Below, one piece after another: positions 52,511-64,000 of a stretch of DNA of 64,000 nt. Made by a program: the position numbers and the translations under genes. Numbering within the stretch: the stretch's first letter is position 1; the number at the start of each line of letters is the position of its first letter. The stretch spans positions 2,306,501 through 2,370,500 of the forward strand of contig JAZDXN010000029.1 of assembly GCA_037013495.1 (NCBI GenBank), given 5' to 3'. A model generated the notes under the pieces. That model made no database searches. It was given only the letters and a program-made list of their open reading frames with translations, and was not told the origin of the DNA. The stretch comes from Hippophae tibetana (taxonomy: Eukaryota > Streptophyta > Magnoliopsida > Rosales > Elaeagnaceae).

Positions 52511-55500
52511 TAACTTTTGACTCGTGTGTAAAAACGACTATTATAGTATATCAAACCGAAGGTCGTATCGATATCCATAATCTTAGTTGACCAGGCTATA
52601 GAAATTCATTACTTGATCCTAAATTCCATCATTTACCTCACTTATCGAGGGGTTAAATTTTTTGATACATATTTTACATTTTTAGTTTTATTAAATAGAG
52701 TTGTAATGATGATAGATGAGTCGACCAAGACTATGTTTAAAAATATTCTAAAGAATCTTAATATAATACAAATAATTTCATGATCCAACAAAAGAAATGA
52801 GAAGAAAAAAAGAAATGGAGTTCTACTTTTTATTGTTTTCAATAACTTATTTGAGAAATCGCAATTATACCTTGAAACGGTCATAACTTTTGACTCGTGT
52901 GTAAAAACGACTATTATAGTATATCAAACCGAAGGTCTTATCGATATCCATAATCTTCGCTGACCTGGCTATATAAATTCATTACTTGATCCTAAATTCC
53001 ATCATTTACATCACTTATCGAGGGTTTAATGTTTTTATCACATATTTTACATTTTTGGTTTTATTCTATAGAGTTGTAATGAAGATGGATGAGCCGACCA
53101 AGTGTATGTTTAAAAATAAACTAATGAATAAGAATATAATACAAATAATTTCATGATCCAACTAAAGAAATGAGAAGCGAAAAAGAAGAGGAGTGCTACT
53201 TTTTATTGTTTTCAATAACTTATTTGAGAAATCGCAGTTGTACCTGGAAACGGTCATAACTTTTGACTCGTGTGTAAAAACGACTATTATAGTATATCAA
53301 ACCGAAGGTCATATCGATATCCATAATCTTAGCTAACCTAGCTATATAAATTCATTACTTGATCCTAAATTCCATCATTTACACCACTTATCGAGGGTTT
53401 AAATTTTTTATCACATATTTTACATTTTTGGTTTTATTCTATAGAGTTGTAATGAAGATGGATGAGCCGACCAAGTGTATGTTTAAAAATAAACTAATGA
53501 CTAAGAATATAATACAAATAATTTCATGATACAATTAAAGAAATGAGAAGAGAAAAAGAAGAGGAGTGCTACTTTTTAATGTTTTCCATAACATATTTTA
53601 GAAATCGGAGTTGTACCTTCAAACGGTCATAACTTTTGACTCATTTGTAAAAACGACTATAATAGTATATGAAACCAAAGGTCTTATCGATATCCATAAT
53701 CTTAGCTGACCTGGCAATATAAATTCATTACTTGATCCTAAATTCCATCATTTACATCATTTATCGAGGGTTTAAAGTTTTTATCACATATTTTACATTT
53801 TTCGTTTTATTCTATAGAGTTGTAATGAAGATGGTGGAGCCGACCAAGTGTATGTTTAAAAATAAACTAATGAATAAGAATATAATACAAATAATTTCAT
53901 GATCCAACTAAAGAAATGAGAAGAGAAAAAGAAGAGGAGTGCTACTTTTTATTGTTTTCAATAACTTATTTGAGAAATCGCAGTTGTACCTTGAAGCGGT
54001 CATAACTTTTGACTCGTGTTTAAAAACGACTATTATAGTATATCAAACCGAAGGTCGTATCGATATCCATTATCTTAGCTAACCTGGCTATATAAATTCA
54101 TCACTTGATCCTAAATTCCATCATTTACATCACTTATCGAGGGTTTAAAGTTTTTATCACATATTTTACATTTTTGGTTTTATTCAAAAGAGTTGTAATG
54201 AAGATGGATGAGCCGACCAAGTGTATGTTTAAAAATAAACTAATAACTAAGAATATAATACAAATAATTTCATGATCCAACTAAAGAAATGAGAAAAGAA
54301 AAAGAAGAGGAGTGCTACTTTTTATTGTTTTCAATAACTTATTTGAGAAATCGCAGTTGTACCTTGAAACGGTCATAACTTTTGACTCGTGTGTAAAAAC
54401 AACTATTATAGTATATCAAACAGAAGGTCGTATCGATATCCATAATCTTAGTTGACCAGGCTATAGAAATTCATTACTTGATCCTAAATTCCATCATTTA
54501 CCTCACTTATCGAGGGGTTAAATTTTTTGATACATATTTTACATTTTTAGTTTTATTAAATAGAGTTGTAATAATGATAGATGAGTCGACCAAGACTATG
54601 TTTAAAAATATTCTAAAGAATCTTAATATAATACAAATAATTTCATGATCCAACAAAAGAAATGAGAAGAAAAAAAGAAATGGAGTTCTACTTTTTATTG
54701 TTTTCAATAACTTATTTGAGAAATCGCAATTATACCTTGAAACGGTCATAACTTTTGACTCGTGTGTAAAAACGACTATTATAGTATATCAAACCGAAGG
54801 TCTTATCGATATCCATAATCTTCGCTGACCTGGCTATATAAATTCATTACTTGATCCTAAATTCCATCATTTACATCACTTATCGAGGGTTTAATGTTTT
54901 TATCACATATTTTACATTTTTGGTTTTATTCTATAGAGTTGTAATGAAGATGGATGAGCCGACCAAGTGTATGTTTTAAAATAAACTAATGAATAAGAAT
55001 ATAATACAAATAATTTCATGATCCAACTAAAGAAATGAGAAGCGAAAAAGAAGAGGAGTGCTACTTTTTATTGTTTTCAATAACTTATTTGAGAAATCGC
55101 AGTTGTACCTGGAAACGGTCATAACTTTTGACTCGTGTGTAAAAACGACTATTATAGTATATCAAACCGAAGGTCATATCGATATCCATAATCTTAGCTA
55201 ACCTAGCTATATAAATTCATTACTTGATCCTAAATTCCATCATTTACACCACTTATCGAGGGTTTAAATTTTTTATCACATATTTTACATTTTTGGTTTT
55301 ATTCTATAGAGTTGTAATGAAGATGGATGAGCCGACCAAGTGTATGTTTAAAAATAAACTAATGACTAAGAATATAATACAAATAATTTCATGATACAAT
55401 TAAAGAAATGAGAAGAGAAAAAGAAGAGGAGTGCTACTTTTTAATGTTTTCCATAACATATTTTAGAAATCGGAGTTGTACCTTGATACGGTCATAACTT

Positions 55501-58105
55501 TTGACTCATTTGTAAAAACGACTATAATAGTATATGAAACCAAAGGTCTTATCGATATCCATAATCTTAGCTGACCTGGCAATATAAATTCATTACTTGA
55601 TCCTAAATTCCATCATTTACATCATTTATCGAGGGTTTAAAGTTTTTATCACATATTTTACATTTTTCGTTTTATTCTATAGAGTTGTAATGAAGATGGT
55701 GGAGCCGACCAAGTGTATGTTTAAAAATAAACTAATGAATAAGAATATAATACAAATAATTTCATGATCCAACTAAAGAAATGAGAAGAGAAAAAGAAGA
55801 GGAGTGCTACTTTTTATTGTTTTCAATAACTTATTTGAGAAATCGCAGTTGTACCTTGAAGCGGTCATAACTTTTGACTCGTGTTTAAAAACGACTATTA
55901 TAGTATATCAAACCGAAGGTCGTATCGATATCCATTATCTTAGCTAACCTGGCTATATAAATTCATCACTTGATCCTAAATTCCATCATTTACATCACTT
56001 ATCGAGGGTTTAAAGTTTTTATCACATATTTTACATTTTTGGTTTTATTCAAAAGAGTTGTAATGAAGATGGATGAGCAGACCAAGTGTATGTTTAAAAA
56101 TAAACTAATAACTAAGAATATAATACAAATAATTTCATGATCCAACTAAAGAAATGAGAAAAGAAAAAGAAGAGGAGTGCTACTTTTTATTGTTTTCAAT
56201 AACTTATTTGAGAAATCGCAGTTGTACCTTGAAACGGTCATAACTTTTGACTCGTGTGTAAAAACGACTATTATAGTATATCAAACCGAAGGTCGTATCG
56301 ATATCCATAATCTTAGTTGACCAGGCTATAGAAATTCATTACTTGATCCTAAATTCCATCATTTACCTCACTTATCGAGGGGTTAAATTTTTTGATACAT
56401 ATTTTACATTTTTAGTTTTATTAAATAGAGTTGTAATGATGATAGATGAGTCGACCAAGACTATGTTTAAAAATATTCTAAAGAATCTTAATATAATACA
56501 AATAATTTCATGATCCAACAAAAGAAATGAGAAGAAAAAAAGAAATGGAGTTCTACTTTTTATTGTTTTCAATAACTTATTTGAGAAATCGCAATTATAC
56601 CTTGAAACGGTCATAACTTTTGACTCGTGTGTAAAAACGACTATTATAGTATATCAAACCGAAGGTCTTATCGATATCCATAATCTTCGCTGACCTGGCT
56701 ATATAAATTCATTACTTGATCCTAAATTCCATCATTTACATCACTTATCGAGGGTTTAATGTTTTTATCACATATTTTACATTTTTGGTTTTATTCTATA
56801 GAGTTGTAATGAAGATGGATGAGCCGACCAAGTGTATGTTTAAAAATAAACTAATGAATAAGAATATAATACAAATAATTTCATGATCCAACTAAAGAAA
56901 TGAGAAGCGAAAAAGAAGAGGAGTGCTACTTTTTATTGTTTTCAATAACTTATTTGAGAAATCGCAGTTGTACCTGGAAACGGTCATAACTTTTGACTCG
57001 TGTGTAAAAACGACTATTATAGTATATCAAACCGAAGGTCATATCGATATCCATAATCTTAGCTAACCTAGCTATATAAATTCATTACTTGATCCTAAAT
57101 TCCATCATTTACACCACTTATCGAGGGTTTAAATTTTTTATCACATATTTTACATTTTTGGTTTTATTCTATAGAGTTGTAATGAAGATGGATGAGCCGA
57201 CCAAGTGTATGTTTAAAAATAAACTAATGACTAAGAATATAATACAAATAATTTCATGATACAATTAAAGAAATGAGAAGAGAAAAAGAAGAGGAGTGCT
57301 ACTTTTTAATGTTTTCCATAACATATTTTAGAAATCGGAGTTGTACCTTGAAACGGTCATAACTTTTGACTCATTTGTAAAAACGACTATAATAGTATAT
57401 GAAACCAAAGGTCTTATCGATATCCATAATCTTAGCAGACCTGGCAATATAAATTCATTACTTGATCCTAAATTCCATCATTTACATCATTTATCGAGGG
57501 TTTAAAGTTTTTATCACATATTTTACATTTTTCATTTTATTCTATAGAGTTGTAATTAAGATGGTTGAGCCGACCAAGTGTATGTTTAAAAATAAACTAA
57601 TGAATAAGAATATAATACAAATAATTTCATGATCCAACTAAAGAAATGAGAAGAGAAAAAGAAGAGGAGTGCTACTTTTTATTGTTTTCAATAACTTATT
57701 TCAGAAATCGCAGTTGTACCTTGAAGCGGTCATAACTTTTGACTCGTGTTTAAAAACGACTATTATAGTATATCAAACCGAAGGTCGTATCGATATCCAT
57801 TATCTTAGCTAACCTGGCTATATAAATTCATCACTTGATCCTAAATTCCATCATTTACATCACTTATCGAGGGTTTAAAGTTTTTATCACATATTTTACA
57901 TTTTTGGTTTTATTCTATAGAGTTGTAATGAAGATGGATGAGCCGACCAAGTGTATGTTTAAAAATAAACTAATAACTAAGAATATAATACAAATAATTT
58001 CATGATCCAACTAAAGAAATGAGAAAAGAAAAAGAAGAGGAGTGCTACTTTTTATTGTTTTCAATAACTTATTTGAGAAATCGCAGTTGTACCTGGAAAC
58101 GGTCA
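52511..58105 (+). repeat. Family B five-monomer HOR, three tandem copies (1865 bp each)
   Basis: Three consecutive A1-B1-C1-D1-E1 sets start at 52511, 54376 and 56241. Corresponding monomers in different sets differ by only a few bases, while neighbouring monomers within a set differ at many diagnostic sites. This is the defining sign of higher-order homogenisation. E1 in the first two sets shares TTATTCAAAAGAGTTG, which is absent from the third. Confidence 0.88.
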
Positions 58106-61100
58106 TAACTTTTGACTCGTGTGTAAAAACGACTATTATAGTATATCAAACCGAAGGTCATATCGATATCCATAATCTTAGCTAACCTAGCTATATAAAT
58201 TCATTACTTGATCCTAAATTCCATCATTTACACCACTTATCGAGGGTTTAAATTTTTTATCACATATTTTACATTTTTGGTTTTATTCTATAGAGTTGTA
58301 ATGAAGATGGATGAGCCGACCAAGTGTATGTTTAAAAATAAACTAATGACTAAGAATATAATACAAATAATTTCATGATACAATTAAAGAAATGAGAAGA
58401 GAAAAAGAAGAGGAGTGCTACTTTTTATTGTTTTCAATAACTTATTTGAGAAATCGCAGTTATACCTTGAAACGGTCATAACTTTTGACTCGTGTGTAAA
58501 AACGACTATTATAGTATATCAAACCGAAGGTCTTATCAATATCCATAATCTTAGCTGACCTGGCAATATAAATTCATTACTTGATCCTAAATTCCATCAT
58601 TTACATCATTTATCGAGGGTTTAAAGTTTTTATCACATATTTTACATTTTTCGTTTTATTCTATAGAGTTGTAATGAAGATGGTGGAGCCGACCAAGTGT
58701 ATGTTTAAAAATAAACTAATGAATAAGAATATAATACAAATAATTTCATGATCCAACTAAAGAAATGAGAAGAGAAAAAGAAGAGGAGTGCTACTTTTTA
58801 TTGTTTTCAATAACTTATTTGAGAAATCGCAGTTGTACCTTGAAGCGGTCATAACTTTTGACTCGTGTTTAAAAACGACTATTATAGTATATCAAACCGA
58901 AGGTCGTATCGATATCCATTATCTTAGCTAACCTGGCTATATAAATTCATCACTTGATCCTAAATTCCATCATTTACATCACTTATCGAGGGTTTAAAGT
59001 TTTTATCACATATTTTACATTTTTGGTTTTATTCAAAAGAGTTGTAATGAAGATGGATGAGCCGACCAAGTGTATGTTTAAAAATAAACTAATAACTAAG
59101 AATATAATACAAATAATTTCATGATCCAACTAAAGAAATGAGAAAAGAAAAAGAAGAGGAGTGCTACTTTTTATTGTTTTCAATAACTTATTTGAGAAAT
59201 CGCAGTTGTACCTTGAAACGGTCATAACTTTTGACTCGTGTGTAAAAACGACTATTATAGTATATCAAACCGAAGGTCGTATCGATATCCATAATCTTAG
59301 TTGACCAGGCTATAGAAATTCATTACTTGATCCTAAATTCCATCATTTACCTCACTTATCGAGGGGTTAAATTTTTTGATACATATTTTACATTTTTAGT
59401 TTTATTAAATAGAGTTGTAATGATGATAGATGAGTCGACCAAGACTATGTTTAAAAATATTCTAAAGAATCTTAATATAATACAAATAATTTCATGATCC
59501 AACAAAAGAAATGAGAAGAAAAAAAGAAATGGAGTTCTACTTTTTATTGTTTTCAATAACTTATTTGAGAAATCGCAATTATACCTTGAAACGGTCATAA
59601 CTTTTGACTCGTGTGTAAAAACGACTATTATAGTATATCAAACCGAAGGTCTTATCGATATCCATAATCTTCGCTGACCTGGCTATATAAATTCATTACT
59701 TGATCCTAAATTCCATCATTTACATCACTTATCGAGGGTTTAATGTTTTTATCACATATTTTACATTTTTGGTTTTATTCAAAAGAGTTGTAATGAAGAT
59801 GGATGAGCCGACCAAGTGTATGTTTAAAAATAAACTAATAACTAAGAATATAATACAAATAATTTCATGATCCAACTAAAGAAATGAGAAGCGAAAAAGA
59901 AGAGGAGTGCTACTTTTTATTGTTTTCAATAACTTATTTGAGAAATCACAGTTGTACCTTGAAGCGGTCATAACTTTTGACTCGTGTTTAAAAACGACTA
60001 TTATAGTATATCAAACCGAAGGTCGTATCGATATCCATTATCTTAGCTAACCTGGCTATATAAATTCATCACTTGATCCTAAATTCCATCATTTACATCA
60101 CTTATCGAGGGTTTAAAGTTTTTATCACATATTTTACATTTTTGGTTTTATTCTATAGAGTTGTAATGAAGATGGATGAGCCGACCAAGTGTATGTTTAA
60201 AAATAAACTAATAACTAAGAATATAATACAAATAATTTCATGATCCAACTAAAGAAATGAGAAAAGAAAAAGAAGAGGAGTGCTACTTTTTATTGTTTTC
60301 AATAACTTATTTGAGAAATCGCAGTTGTACCTGGAAACGGTCATAACTTTTGACTCGTGTGTAAAAACGACTATTATAGTATATCAAACCGAAGGTCATA
60401 TCGATATCCATAATCTTAGCTAACCTAGCTATATAAATTCATTACTTGATCCTAAATTCCATCATTTACACCACTTATCGAGGGTTTAAATTTTTTATCA
60501 CATATTTTACATTTTTGGTTTTATTCTATAGAGTTGTAATGAAGATGGATGAGCCGACCAAGTGTATGTTTAAAAATAAACTAATGACTAAGAATATAAT
60601 ACAAATAATTTCATGATACAATTAAAGAAATGAGAAGAGAAAAAGAAGAGGAGTGCTACTTTTTATTGTTTTCAATAACTTATTTGAGAAATCGCAGTTA
60701 TACCTTGAAACGGTCATAACTTTTGACTCGTGTGTAAAAACGACTATTATAGTATATCAAACCGAAGGTCTTATCAATATCCATAATCTTAGCTGACCTG
60801 GCAATATAAATTCATTACTTGATCCTAAATTCCATCATTTACATCATTTATCGAGGGTTTAAAGTTTTTATCACATATTTTACATTTTTCGTTTTATTCT
60901 ATAGAGTTGTAATGAAGATGGTGGAGCCGACCAAGTGTATGTTTAAAAATAAACTAATGAATAAGAATATAATACAAATAATTTCATGATCCAACTAAAG
61001 AAATGAGAAGAGAAAAAGAAGAGGAGTGCTACTTTTTATTGTTTTCAATAACTTATTTGAGAAATCGCAGTTGTACCTTGAAGCGGTCATAACTTTTGAC

Positions 61101-62208
61101 TCGTGTTTAAAAACGACTATTATAGTATATCAAACCGAAGGTCGTATCGATATCCATTATCTTAGCTAACCTGGCTATATAAATTCATCACTTGATCCTA
61201 AATTCCATCATTTACATCACTTATCGAGGGTTTAAAGTTTTTATCACATATTTTACATTTTTGGTTTTATTCAAAAGAGTTGTAATGAAGATGGATGAGC
61301 CGACCAAGTGTATGTTTAAAAATAAACTAATAACTAAGAATATAATACAAATAATTTCATGATCCAACTAAAGAAATGAGAAAAGAAAAAGAAGAGGAGT
61401 GCTACTTTTTATTGTTTTCAATAACTTATTTGAGAAATCGCAGTTGTACCTTGAAACGGTCATAACTTTTGACTCGTGTGTAAAAACGACTATTATAGTA
61501 TATCAAACCGAAGGTCGTATCGATATCCATAATCTTAGTTGACCAGGCTATAGAAATTCATTACTTGATCCTAAATTCCATCATTTACCTCACTTATCGA
61601 GGGGTTAAATTTTTTGATACATATTTTACATTTTTAGTTTTATTAAATAGAGTTGTAATGATGATAGATGAGTCGACCAAGACTATGTTTAAAAATATTC
61701 TAAAGAATCTTAATATAATACAAATAATTTCATGATCCAACAAAAGAAATGAGAAGAAAAAAAGAAATGGAGTTCTACTTTTTATTGTTTTCAATAACTT
61801 ATTTGAGAAATCGCAATTATACCTTGAAACGGTCATAACTTTTGACTCGTGTGTAAAAACGACTATTATAGTATATCAAACCGAAGGTCTTATCGATATC
61901 CATAATCTTCGCTGACCTGGCTATATAAATTCATTACTTGATCCTAAATTCCATCATTTACATCACTTATCGAGGGTTTAATGTTTTTATCACATATTTT
62001 ACATTTTTGGTTTTATTCTATAGAGTTGTAATGAAGATGGATGAGCCGACCAAGTGTATGTTTAAAAATAAACTAATGAATAAGAATATAATACAAATAA
62101 TTTCATGATCCAACTAAAGAAATGAGAAGCGAAAAAGAAGAGGAGTGCTACTTTTTATTGTTTTCAATAACTTATTTGAGAAATCGCAGTTGTACCTGGA
62201 AACGGTCA
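58106..62208 (+). repeat. Family B six-monomer HOR variant (2238-bp period)
   Basis: The order is C1-D1'-E1-A1-B1-E1 from 58106, then C1-D1'-E1-A1-B1 from 60344. D1' is marked by GGTCTTATCAATATCC together with GGTGGAGCCGACC. Corresponding positions are 2238 bases (6 x 373) apart; for example, the A1 block is at 59225 and 61463. It looks like a rearranged five-monomer unit with one extra E1-type monomer (59971-60343). Confidence 0.8.
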
Positions 62209-63327
62209 TAACTTTTGACTCGTGTGTAAAAACGACTATTATAGTATATCAAACCGAAGGTCATATCGATATCCATAATCTTAGCTAACCTAGCTATATA
62301 AATTCATTACTTGATCCTAAATTCCATCATTTACACCACTTATCGAGGGTTTAAATTTTTTATCACATATTTTACATTTTTGGTTTTATTCTATAGAGTT
62401 GTAATGAAGATGGATGAGCCGACCAAGTGTATGTTTAAAAATAAACTAATGACTAAGAATATAATACAAATAATTTCATGATACAATTAAAGAAATGAGA
62501 AGAGAAAAAGAAGAGGAGTGCTACTTTTTAATGTTTTCCATAACATATTTTAGAAATCGGAGTTGTACCTTCAAACGGTCATAACTTTTGACTCATTTGT
62601 AAAAACGACTATAATAGTATATCAAACCAAAGGTCTTATCGATATCCATAATCTTAGCTGACCTGGCAATATAAATTCATTACTTGATCCTAAATTCCAT
62701 CATTTACATCATTTATCGAGGGTTTAAAGTTTTTATCACATATTTTACATTTTTCGTTTTATTCTATAGAGTTGTAATGAAGATGGTTGAGCCGACCAAG
62801 TGTATGTTTAAAAATAAACTAATGAATAAGAATATAATACAAATAATGTCATGATCCAACTAAAGAAATGAGAAGAGAAAAAGAAGAGGAGTGCTACTTT
62901 TTATTGTTTTCAATAACTTATTTGAGAAATCGCAGTTGTACCTTGAAGCGGTCATAACTTTTGACTCGTGTTTAAAAACGACTATTATAGTATATCAAAC
63001 CGAAGGTCGTATCGATATCCATTATCTTAGCTAACCTGGCTATATAAATTCATCACTTGATCCTAAATTCCATCATTTACATCACTTATCGAGGGTTTAA
63101 AGTTTTTATCACATATTTTACATTTTTGGTTTTATTCTATAGAGTTGTAATGAAGATGGATGAGCCGACCAAGTGTATGTTTAAAAATAAAATAATAACT
63201 AAGAATATAATACAAATAATTTCATGATCCAACTAAAGAAATGAGAAAAGAAAAAGAAGAGGAGTGCTACTTTTTATTGTTTTCAATAACTTATTTGAGA
63301 AATCGCAGTTGTACCTTGAAACGGTCA
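61463..63327 (+). repeat. Family B five-monomer HOR, right copy
   Basis: A complete A1-B1-C1-D1-E1 set after the six-monomer variant; its A1 and B1 are shared with the second six-monomer copy. It is followed by a B1/C1 hybrid monomer (63328) and by the signature monomer that also opens the array (63701). Confidence 0.8.
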
Positions 63328-64000
63328 TAACTTTTGACTCGTGTGTAAAAATGACTATTATAGTATATCAAACCGAAGGTCTTATCGATATCCATAATCT
63401 TCGCTGACCTAGCTATATAAATTCATTACTTGATCCTAAATTCCATCATTTACATCACTTATCGAGGGTTTAAAGTTTTTATCACATATTTTACATTTTT
63501 GGTTTTATTCTATAGAGTTGTAATGAAGATGGATGAGCCGACCGAGTGTATGTTTAAAAATAAACTAATGACTAAGAATATAATACAAATAATTTCATGA
63601 TGCAATTAAAGAAATGAGAAGAGAAAAAGAAGAGGAGTGCTACTTTTTAATGTTTTCCATAACATATTTTAGAAATCGGAGTTGTACCTTGAAACGGTCA
63701 TAACTTTTGACTCGTTTGTTAAAACGACTATAATAGTATATGAAACCGAAGGTCTTATCGATATCCATAATCTTAGCTGACCTGGCTATATAAATTCATT
63801 ACTTGATCCAAAATTCCATCATTTACATCACTTATCGAGGGTTTAAAGTTTTTATCACATATTTTACATTTTTGGTTTTATTATATAGAGTTGTAATGAA
63901 GGTAGATGAGCCGACCAAGTGTATGTTTAAAAATAAACTAATAACTAAGAATATAATACAAATAATTTCATGAACCAACTAAAGAAATGAGAAAAGAAAA

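Larger units (their letters stand above)
44704..64000 (+). repeat. Satellite family B (373-bp monomers)
   Basis: About 52 head-to-tail monomers reaching the right edge. The core TAACTTTTGACTC starts at 45051, and later copies sit at 45051 + 373 x k. I checked this at k = 1-6, 25 and 50 (63701), with no net drift. Typical boxes are AACGACTATTATAGTATATC, AAACCGAAGGTC, TATCGATATCCATAATCTT, CTATATAAATTCATTACTTG, TTTACATCACTTATCGAGGG, ATAGAGTTGTAATGAAGATG, GAGCCGACCAAGTGTATG and a purine tract ending GAAGAGGAG. It is clearly homologous to family A (shared core, TTCCATC-TTTACATCACTTA, ATAGAG, GCCGACC and the purine tract) but forms a separate, more uniform family. It resembles centromeric or heterochromatic plant satellites in monomer length and order, though nothing here proves location. 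Confidence 0.95.

Noticed and set aside
44704..64000. CENP-B box or telomere-type repeats as proof of a centromere or subtelomere
   Set aside because: I found no sequence resembling the CENP-B box and no TTTAGGG arrays; location cannot be claimed from this window.
5688..64000. CRISPR-like array of regular repeats
   Set aside because: Repeats are contiguous satellites of 360-373 bp with no unique spacers, in a plant context.

Overview
This window is AT-rich plant nuclear DNA, almost certainly repeat heterochromatin of a eudicot. The evidence is a Ty1/copia element of the SIRE/Maximus type, fragments of plant Ty3/gypsy elements, and long head-to-tail satellite arrays. No host gene, rRNA, tRNA or CRISPR array is visible. 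I cannot name the species from sequence alone.

Layout. (1) 1-5687: a graveyard of old retroelements. It holds a minus-strand Ty3/gypsy gag-protease fragment (1-590), a degraded plus-strand copia element with gag but no pol (about 565-3085), a probable minus-strand gypsy 3' end (about 3522-4280), and AT-rich sequence without a recognisable gene. (2) 5688-15706 and 25146-44703: satellite family A, about 360 bp per monomer, roughly 80 monomers, all on one strand. (3) 15707-25140: a SIRE-type LTR retrotransposon of 9434 bp inserted into family A. It has 1.5-kb LTRs, a TATAT target duplication, a tRNA-iMet primer site, a gag ORF, a pol ORF with all catalytic motifs, and a polypurine tract. (4) 44704-64000: satellite family B, a homologue of A with a monomer of exactly 373 bp. 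About 52 monomers run to the window edge without a net indel.

Both satellites show higher-order repeat (HOR) organisation. In B, five monomer types (called A1, B1, C1, D1 and E1 here) recur in order as a 1865-bp unit. Three consecutive copies lie at 52511-58105, single copies lie elsewhere, and a six-monomer 2238-bp variant and chimeric monomers are also present. In A, most of the array is diverged monomers, but the stretch next to the A/B junction (about 37976-43380) has a HOR of about 1432 bp, with a 713-bp dimer duplication at its end. Homogenisation therefore seems to increase toward and into family B.

The most interesting points are the two sister satellites with different HORs and a sharp, out-of-register junction; a signature monomer recurring exactly 51 x 373 bp apart; a paralogous empty copy of the retrotransposon insertion site; a possible intron inside the LTR with a duplicated splice donor; and the gag/pol frame break at a seven-A run. 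Short open frames inside the satellites are by-products of tandem repetition and are not annotated as genes. All comparisons were made by eye, without alignment software or database searches.
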